Assembly: GCA_010645155.1 (NCBI GenBank)
Contig: CM021320.1
Location: 6,524,495-6,588,494 of the forward strand
DNA from: Tigriopus japonicus
Taxonomy: Eukaryota; Arthropoda; Copepoda; Harpacticoida; Harpacticidae
DNA length: 64,000 bases
Direction: 5' to 3'
Each line of letters begins with the position of its first letter. The stretch's first letter is position 1. Positions 57,356 through 64,000 of the stretch are shown here, in pieces. Below the pieces are notes generated by a model. That model was not told where the DNA came from and made no database searches. It worked only from the letters and a program-made list of their open reading frames with translations. A program made the translations under genes and the position numbers.

Positions 57356-59623
57356 TTAAATGGGAGGTAATCCCCATAATGTGCAAGTCTTATCCGCACT
57401 CGTACTCAAAAACGAAAAGTCCGTGGGATGCCATCTACCGGAGATCACCTTGTCTTGGTGTTGTGCCACGACCACACTGGGCAAAGGCTGACTCAGATCC
57501 CCTTGAAGGTCGGTGAGGATTAGGCGGTTGTCGTAGCCACCAGTGAGGAGATAATAGGCATTTGGTGAGAACCTGACAGATCGAATGTCTTGGTTGTGAG
57601 GATTAAAAGCCTGGACTGAACGTCCCCCTCGTACATCGTACAAGCAGCACGTGGCATCTTCATGACCCGTGACTAAAAGGCGACCTGACGGATCAACTGA
57701 GCAGGCTGCCACTGGCGAGCCCAATGGAGGACCCCCCACCCCGCCATGAAATTGCACCATATTGATGCATCCATGGGTCCGAAGGTCCCAAAATCGGACT
57801 GTTTTATCCTGAGACCCAGAAGCAAACAAAGGTCCTCCCCATGTGCAAAGAGAAAGAACATGGCCACTATGGCCCATCATGGAGTGAATGTTCTGTCCCG
57901 TGTTGCAATCCGTGATTTGAATTTTGCAATCTCCCGCGCCTCCTGAAACAAGGGTGGCAGGGTGATCAAGCATGAAAATGACATCTCTGACAGTTCCATC
58001 GTGCATGTTCAACTCGATCTCTCCCGTGGCTTGGGATTCCATGGAAAGATTGTCGTTGTTGAAACGAACCACTTTCACCGTTTTGTCATTGGAACCCGTA
58101 GCAATGAGCTCGCCTGTGCTATTCCAAGCCAAACAATAAATGGAACCCTTATGATGCTTGGGTCTCTTGCTCAGAACCGTGATCTCCGTCGTCTCGTGGT
58201 CTTCCAAAATATTGCTCATATCAGGATACTGACAGAGGCGAAGAATTTTCGAATTGGAGCCAACGGCAAAAACCCGTCCTCCAGGATGGAACTCGGCACA
58301 ACGAATGGCTTGAACGTCCTCCAATGAACTCGCGGGTAAAAACCGTGGTGGACCTCCGACGAGTTGCTTTTTGCCCATGGCCACTTTCATTTGACTGGGA
58401 GCTTGCGATATTGTGTGCTCGTGGGAAGATATCAGTTGAGGAGTGTGCTGACCCTCTGGGTTGATCATTTTTGGCTTTGACGGGACTGGAGGCGGTGGAG
58501 GTGGGGGTGGCTTGGGTTTCGTGACAGATCGATTGCTCTCCCCATCTTTGAAGAGATGATCAACGGACGAGTCCATCATTTTCTTGCTGTTCAAGTGAAA
58601 TCCGGCTAAGCTTTTAGTCATGTCCGTTAATCCGTTCTCGCCATTTGGCCGCATGATGGACACACTAAGTGATTTCGTCATGACATCTGCCCCTTTCGGT
58701 CTCGAGTTTGGCATGGCCGAGTGAGGGAAAATATTTGGTTTGATGGGCGTAATAAGCATGTACTCTGTCCATTTGGTTTCTAATGTTGGTGCTTTGATCC
58801 GTTCCACGTCCACGTTCAAACTCTTTTGCTCAAAAGGACAAGCGAACGTGTCAGGAGGGATGCTTTGAAGCCAAGAGAGCAAACTCAGGTCTGAGTCATT
58901 GAAATCGGATTGGCTTAGAATGTTGGTGAAGTCTATCGAGTTAGATTGTTTGGCACCGGTGGCCTTTTGCTGGCAATAGTCAACGCAAGACTCGTACAAG
59001 ATTCCCTTAATGATGAGTTGAAGTAACCGATCATTTGTGGCCACGCAGGATTCTTCACCCATCACTCGCTTTTGTTTATCTTTTTCCCCTCCCAAGAGAT
59101 CAACTATCAGTGGCAACACGGCTTTGAAGCAATTAATCCTTCCTTTGGTCGGGTTCCAGTTCTTGTACTCGGCATGATCTGATAGCTTATTCATGGTGAG
59201 GAGCAGACACAGATTAGAATAATGCTCTTTGGATGGGGCGACTTGTTCGATCTCTTTGAGTACATCAACCACCGTGTTCACTGCATTTTCATGCGGAACG
59301 TCAGGAGCCTCACTTTTGATGCAGAGCAACTCGACAAATTTCGCTTTAAGAATGAGGAAATGGAACAGTTTGAAATCAAAAGAAGGCAAGGAGGCTAAAG
59401 GTTGAATAAACTCCATGATGTCATCCCACTGTCCATCCAGTATGAGTTGTCTGAGAAACAGAGTGTCATCAGAGTAATTTCCATTGATCACGCCAGACTC
59501 ACGCTCAAGCATCACTTGGGAGATGTGAAGAAGTCTATTCTGAAGGAATTCGCTGGCTAACTTAATGACATCCTCTTCTTTCAGAGTCAAATGAGTTCCG
59601 GAAGAGCTCATGGAAGCTGCCAT
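57356..59623 (-). CDS. Wdr47: WD repeat-containing protein 47 (nemitin) homologue
   Basis: Single exon, 755 aa (human about 919). In vertebrates WDR47 is a neuronal microtubule-associated scaffold that works with CAMSAP proteins in axon growth and central-pair formation in cilia. LisH motif at about 14-46 (EDVIKLASEFLQ, LLHISQVMLERESGVING), CTLH region at about 49-106 (DDTLFLRQLILDGQWDDIME), then helical segments with CLLLTMNKLSDHAEYKNWNP and DLSLLSWLQSIPPDTFAC, all close to vertebrate WDR47. A disordered middle carries an eight-proline run. Residues about 435-755 form the WD40 propeller (GSIYCLAWNSTGELIATGSN, GHSGHVLSLC, SGSQDKTVRFWDLR), ending TCTLWGLPPI. ATG at 59623 is used; the in-frame TTG two codons before it is not a likely start. 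The shorter length comes mainly from a reduced middle. No introns are seen, unlike vertebrate WDR47. Confidence 0.95.
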   Translation of the reverse strand: MAASMSSSGTHLTLKEEDVIKLASEFLQNRLLHISQVMLERESGVINGNYSDDTLFLRQLILDGQWDDIMEFIQPLASLPSFDFKLFHFLILKAKFVELLCIKSEAPDVPHENAVNTVVDVLKEIEQVAPSKEHYSNLCLLLTMNKLSDHAEYKNWNPTKGRINCFKAVLPLIVDLLGGEKDKQKRVMGEESCVATNDRLLQLIIKGILYESCVDYCQQKATGAKQSNSIDFTNILSQSDFNDSDLSLLSWLQSIPPDTFACPFEQKSLNVDVERIKAPTLETKWTEYMLITPIKPNIFPHSAMPNSRPKGADVMTKSLSVSIMRPNGENGLTDMTKSLAGFHLNSKKMMDSSVDHLFKDGESNRSVTKPKPPPPPPPPVPSKPKMINPEGQHTPQLISSHEHTISQAPSQMKVAMGKKQLVGGPPRFLPASSLEDVQAIRCAEFHPGGRVFAVGSNSKILRLCQYPDMSNILEDHETTEITVLSKRPKHHKGSIYCLAWNSTGELIATGSNDKTVKVVRFNNDNLSMESQATGEIELNMHDGTVRDVIFMLDHPATLVSGGAGDCKIQITDCNTGQNIHSMMGHSGHVLSLCTWGGPLFASGSQDKTVRFWDLRTHGCINMVQFHGGVGGPPLGSPVAACSVDPSGRLLVTGHEDATCCLYDVRGGRSVQAFNPHNQDIRSVRFSPNAYYLLTGGYDNRLILTDLQGDLSQPLPSVVVAQHQDKVISGRWHPTDFSFLSTSADKTCTLWGLPPI

Positions 59624-62600
59624 TTTCAAGTTCTTTTTCCTCGCTGGCTGACGAACTTGAATAAAAAAAGACGACCGTTGTTATTGCACTTTCGCAATCG
59701 ATGTCCTGACGAGGCAAGGCAGATCCAAGTTTGAGCCAGGTCTTAATCTCTCATCTGCAAGAAAAGAAAATCCAGCATTTAACCATGACGTTTGTTCTCA
59801 GTGCTTTCATGCAGTCTCGTCAGATTGACGATGGAGTTGTAATAGATGGTCAACTGGAGGGTCCGAGTAAAGTTGGAACTCCTTTTTGTTAGACTAGATG
59901 AGATGTAATGAGATTTGTTCGACAAGGGACTTTCAAAGACAAGACTTCAGAAAACCAATCTGTCCCTCCTTGTCACTACCGAGATCACCTACATCATCTT
60001 AAGGTCTAAGGGCGACAAGCACGGTGGTAAGGAAGTTCACACATGACGTTTCCCTGACACTTCTGTTCATGCATGTATCCAAAGCGGAATGAAGATTGCC
60101 GGGATTTGTCAATGATTGCTTGGACTATAAGAGCCAGATGCAAGTGATTAGTGTCATCTTAAAGCTCTTACTCACTTTTAATACTTTCACCGACGCGTTG
60201 GTGGTTTGGAAAATCGACGTCTTAAAGGACCTGATTCAGAATACAATGGAGCCACTCTCAGAGTGTTGGCAACTCTACAGAACATACAACGAATTGCTCC
60301 AATAACTTTCCAAAGACGGCAGGCCAAGTCTCACTTTAACAATCGTGGAAGGCAAGATACCCCTGCTTTGAACGTTTCTGTCATAGAACACTGACTTTTG
60401 TTGCCACGATGAACGATGAAATCAAATCATGGACAAGGTAACAAGTAGATTTCTCCATGCCAGGGGTCCTAAGCAAAACAACCCTTAGGCAAAGTGGCTC
60501 TAAGGGATCGTCCAACTCAAAGGTAGTGAATCTTAAAACAAAATATACAAAGCTAGGGATCCTCGTGGGAACCTACAATTAGTTTCAAAGTGTCCTCCAT
60601 GATAAACATGACCTCAAAAGTATTTGAACATTGGCAAGTGATCGTTTCAATGCGTATGTTTCAGAAGCACTAACACATCTTTCAGTGATTATGTCAATCT
60701 AGCGGGCAAACGAACAAAAAACGGATATCCCACCAAAAAACCGTCTGTAACTTCAAGTTGCGATGGTACGAAAAAAAAACAATATGGTCAATGTCCAAGT
60801 TTTATAGCCTGAACAGTTGGCTCAATGACGACACAACGACGAGTGCAGAAACTATCGGGTAGCATAACTAACTTCTTAGCATTGGCAAGGCAGAAATTAG
60901 CAGCATGTCGGTCGGATGTTTCACAATATCAAATCCGCTCTGGTCACAACTTGCCACTTTCACCAAAGGCTAAATGAGTTGATATTCCATTCTCTCTTCA
61001 AGATTAATAGTCGGCAATGCAAATGAGAGACGTTCGAGTATTTGTTGCACACAGACAAATAGTCCAAATGCACGTTGAGACCAAGTCATGAAACGATGAA
61101 GCGCAATGTGCCTCGTAATGCTTCTGGGCTCCAATGAAGATCTGGATTTCATTAGAGTCAAGGCTTTGCACAACTCTTTTTGTTGCAACCAAGTGATTTG
61201 GCACAATTCCTTGAATTAAGTGGATTAGTTAGCGACCAAGTGTAGGTTCGAGTAGAGTACTGTACGTACTCAATCAAGGTCCAAGAATGGTCATCGAACT
61301 CTTTTGAGTGGGAGTGACAACGGGGATGCGGATGGAAATCAATTCCAAACTGGTGACATCACCTAGATGATCCGTGAATAATCTTGATAGCACAAACACA
61401 TTTTTGGTCAAAGCTCTGATCAGAGTGACTCATCGTGTGTTTCCTGACAGACACGAAATGGTTTGACGTCATGTGTTCATCCCACACACAAATCTCCGTG
61501 TTGACGGAGAGGATACCCGTTAAAATAACACGTTTGGACCAAAGTACTCACTCTCAATTGTCGAAAAAGATGACCAGAGACCCCTTGGTATTGTTGGGAT
61601 TGTGTATGTTTTCACTAATAGATTATAGATGACTGGGTTTGTTGTTGCACCAACAAACCTTCCCGACTCGATTCGAACTCGGTCTGAGAATGACAGTCTG
61701 TCCACAAGAATCGCAGGGCCTGCGATATCATTGACGACAAAGAGTGGGGCTGCTCCGTTTCCAGGCCATTTTACACCATGACCATCAGCTAACAGTTCAG
61801 TTCACCATGAGGAGAAGCTAAACGTCCATGTAGTGGTATTGCAGGCCTTAAAACTCTGTCTTTGATCTATTGCAGCACGCACTCGCTTAAAAGTACTACA
61901 GTTCTTTTCTACTCTAGTATGGTCTTCTTCGACTGCATCGAATGCTTGTTCTCTTCAATGGTTTGATGATCGTGGTTGCAGCCATACCGGCGATGGTTGA
62001 AGAAGTGGTAGAGAACCACAGTTGGACGAAGGGGGGAATTGCTTGACTTTTGCCTGAATGAGGGCCGTTTTAGCGTGTGTAATGCTCCGTGTTTTTGGCG
62101 CAATGGAACTCATCTGAACGTACGTAATTCTAGGCTCTCAGACGCGCACACTCGAATTGTTCAGCCGAATTGGATGATTTCGACCATTGAAGCAAAACAT
62201 TAACTTGACCTGGGAAATCACTTAGACATTGCTTTAAATCATTCATAGTAAGTTGGCTAGATGATTTTACTAAGCATGTTCACCTAGCACCAATTTTCGA
62301 ATTTGGTGCCTCTTGTCTCCTGTGGCTCTAAACAAAGAAGAATCTGGATAGTTGGTTGAGTGGGCGAGGCCTCAATTTTACCAACCAATCTGAAGTCCTC
62401 AACTGAACCAAAAAAACTGTTTTAGCTCACCTTTCGTCTGAGAAATAAGTCCAAAGAATTTCATTGTAGTTCTTACCATGTCATCTTGCATGGTCTCTTA
62501 TGAAAGTTGCAACACAAATGTGATGGAAACCATGGTCAGACAAGGTCATCTTTAAGACAAAAGGAGCCACAAAGGGCCAATTTTGGTAACAGCTTTTTGA

Positions 62601-62819
62601 AGAACAACTCATTGACCTAGTTTTACACTTGTAGTATTTGACGAAAAAAAAGGTTTACTACACTAAAGAATAAGACGCTCTTTCACACATTAAATTTTAG
62701 ACAACTGAAGGTGCTCAATTCGTGAACTGTGAAGGAAAAAAATATGTCAACTTGAGTACAAGACATTGTGAAGGATCCTTGACGGATGAAAGGGAGAAGA
62801 CTTGCTGGCTCTGAGTGTT
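59624..62819. other. Intergenic region upstream of WDR47
   Basis: Should contain the WDR47 promoter and leader near 59.7 kb. Overlapping open frames at 60.1-60.4 kb and 61.0-61.2 kb resemble no family. A tRNA-like repeat lies at about 61636-61745. Confidence 0.45.
61636..61745 (-). repeat. Possible tRNA-derived SINE remnant with hairpin tail
   Basis: On the - strand an A-box-like stretch is followed by GAGTTCGAATCGAG, close to a B box (GGTTCGANNCC), then a 9-bp hairpin (GGTTTGTTG/CAACAAACC, loop of six bases) at 61636-61659. The order of tRNA-like part, B box and hairpin is the same as in the SINE at 31446-31626, but the sequences differ. It may be a second SINE family. No target duplication was found. 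Confidence 0.4.
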
Positions 62820-64000
62820 TCATCTTGAGTCATTGGAACATCCCTCGAATGCTAATGAATCAATTATTTGAAGACCCCTATCGAGATAGATGATTCGCAT
62901 ATTCGAAAATGTGCGCAGTGAATGTCCCATAACATGTTCAGTTCCCTCCTTCAGGTTGAATAAATAGATTGATGGCAACTCGGAAATGAAGTTACGGTGG
63001 CTGGGGTTGTTCCAAGCATTTCCATCACTGTCAAACATCTCGGATCCAAAGTGATCCTCTTGGGGACCATCGAATGCTAAAGTGACTTTGAGCCGAGGAG
63101 CCACCTGTCTGATCCAAAGCAAGATGTTTGGAACCTGCGCACTAAAGAAGACGCAACTCCATGGTGACCCCGTTAAACATTTATCTCGAGAGAGACCGTG
63201 GCAAAAAAACTTTGGAAATAGAGATCCAATAATGTAAAATTGGGTTTCAAGGATTTTTGCCTTTTCTAGGTAGTCTCGACAGAACAGAAAACCTATGCGA
63301 CATATTAGCAATGTGTTCGTCGTAGAAATACCGTCTGAAAATCATGAAATAGTTAATGCAGTTTCTGAAAAGAAAAAATTCGAAGATGCTCACAAGCGAT
63401 TATTCACCCTTGAATGAATCCCAAAAACCGTCAGAACCGTTCTAGCTTCTCAATCTGTGATGCTCACAAAAGCGAGAACAACAAAAGCTTCAGGTGCTCT
63501 CCTTCTTACCACAATTCCATTCCACTCAGCTCAACTCGGTTCACAAAAGACAATTGATTAAATATTTGTGGGCTGATAGGAACAGGAGTTCTAACGCTAA
63601 CTAAACCTGCAATACCATTCCTTGGATGTCTGGTAACTCGATATACTAGGTACTAGTACTCTGTCTATCTCCCCATTAAATTCAAGAGTCCTAGGTTAAG
63701 ACCACACTCGCCTTAAAGGGAGATGGCAATCATCCAAAGCGGTATTATTTGGTAGACATGATCATTAGATTACTCCAGTGTTCCCTACCGACACTCCTAT
63801 TCCACTTTGTCGACCAACGAAGTTGTCCATCTACGGAAGCTCACTTCTCTTTCTGTCGCGTCTTCGGAAAGAGAAAATTCCCGTAATTTAGTCCATTATT
63901 CTTCCATCGTTTTCTCAAAAAAAGGAAAATCCAGTTACCTTCGGAAGTTCGGAACTGAATTCACCCGCACTGTGAAATCGGACTTGGCAATAAAAAGAGC
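62820..64000 (-). CDS. 3' part of an unrecognised protein-coding gene
   Basis: The last exon is probably 63141-62820: a TCTTCTTTAG acceptor opens a frame of 106 codons ending in TGA. A preceding exon is suggested at the right edge (64000-63939), ending at CGAAG|GTAACT; both junctions are phase 2 and join as ...NSVPNFR-SAQVPNILLW. Further exons could lie between. The peptide has IRQVAPRLKVTLAFDGP, DSDGNAWNNPSHRNF, ELPSIYLFNL and ends GCSNDSR. I do not recognise a family. It could also be a chance open frame of 163 codons, though the texture looks coding. The gene starts right of the window, on the same strand as WDR47. Confidence 0.4.
63142..63938 (-). other. Predicted intron of the right-edge gene
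   Basis: Sequence between the suggested donor at 63938 and acceptor at 63142. The first part is still open in the downstream frame, so an upstream extension of the last exon is possible. No repeat or RNA feature seen. Confidence 0.3.

Noticed and set aside
1..64000. CRISPR array, rRNA, bacterial operons or viral genes
   Set aside because: No regularly spaced direct repeats, rRNA stretches, Shine-Dalgarno-linked gene chains or viral protein signatures were seen; everything recognised is eukaryotic.

Overview
The window looks like nuclear DNA of an arthropod. Genes are split by GT-AG introns, many only 60-90 bp long, and spacing is loose, with SINE- and MITE-type repeats and no bacterial gene organisation. 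The schnurri homologue has the arthropod-style layout (two ZAS finger pairs plus a three-finger cluster), and there is a two-Ig protein resembling the arthropod beaten-path family. A crustacean, perhaps a copepod, is my guess; the sequence alone does not prove it.

Layout, left to right. (1) 963-1148, +: probable last coding exon of a gene that starts left of the window. (2) 3285-23174, -: schnurri/HIVEP zinc-finger transcription factor, six coding exons, 2227 aa, with a 16-codon first coding exon placed 12.8 kb upstream of the main body. (3) 28289-29920, -: eIF3 subunit i, five exons, 332 aa. (4) 31095-32002: a hAT-type non-autonomous element with perfect 8-bp target duplication and a tRNA-derived SINE inside it. 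(5) 33551-35794, +: intronless canonical poly(A) polymerase, 747 aa, followed 441 bp later by (6) 36236-36640, +: RPB6, the shared RNA polymerase subunit, 134 aa. (7) 37488-44322, -: an arrestin in two exons, with a long Ser/Thr-rich N-terminal extension and almost no C-terminal tail. (8) 47099-56464, +: a secreted or membrane protein with two Ig domains, built from five exons with matching phases. (9) 57356-59623, -: intronless WDR47/nemitin homologue, 755 aa. (10) 62820 to the right edge, -: 3' part of an unrecognised gene.

Most genes are unrelated housekeeping or developmental genes sitting side by side. Only PAP and RPB6 (both serving mRNA synthesis and processing, same strand, close together) hint at a functional or transcriptional pairing. 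Schnurri is a BMP/Dpp-pathway repressor in flies, eIF3i acts in translation initiation, WDR47 in neuronal microtubule organisation, arrestin in GPCR desensitisation, and the Ig protein probably in cell recognition.

The rest is intron and intergenic DNA with simple repeats, hairpins, a 157-bp foldback MITE and SINE pieces. I found no undescribed multi-gene system. The most unusual items are the arrestin architecture, the isolated schnurri N-terminal micro-exon with an RRK motif, the SINE hairpin tails, and the two-Ig protein with a strongly acidic segment. Exon structures were worked out by hand from splice signals and reading phase and are not confirmed by transcripts.
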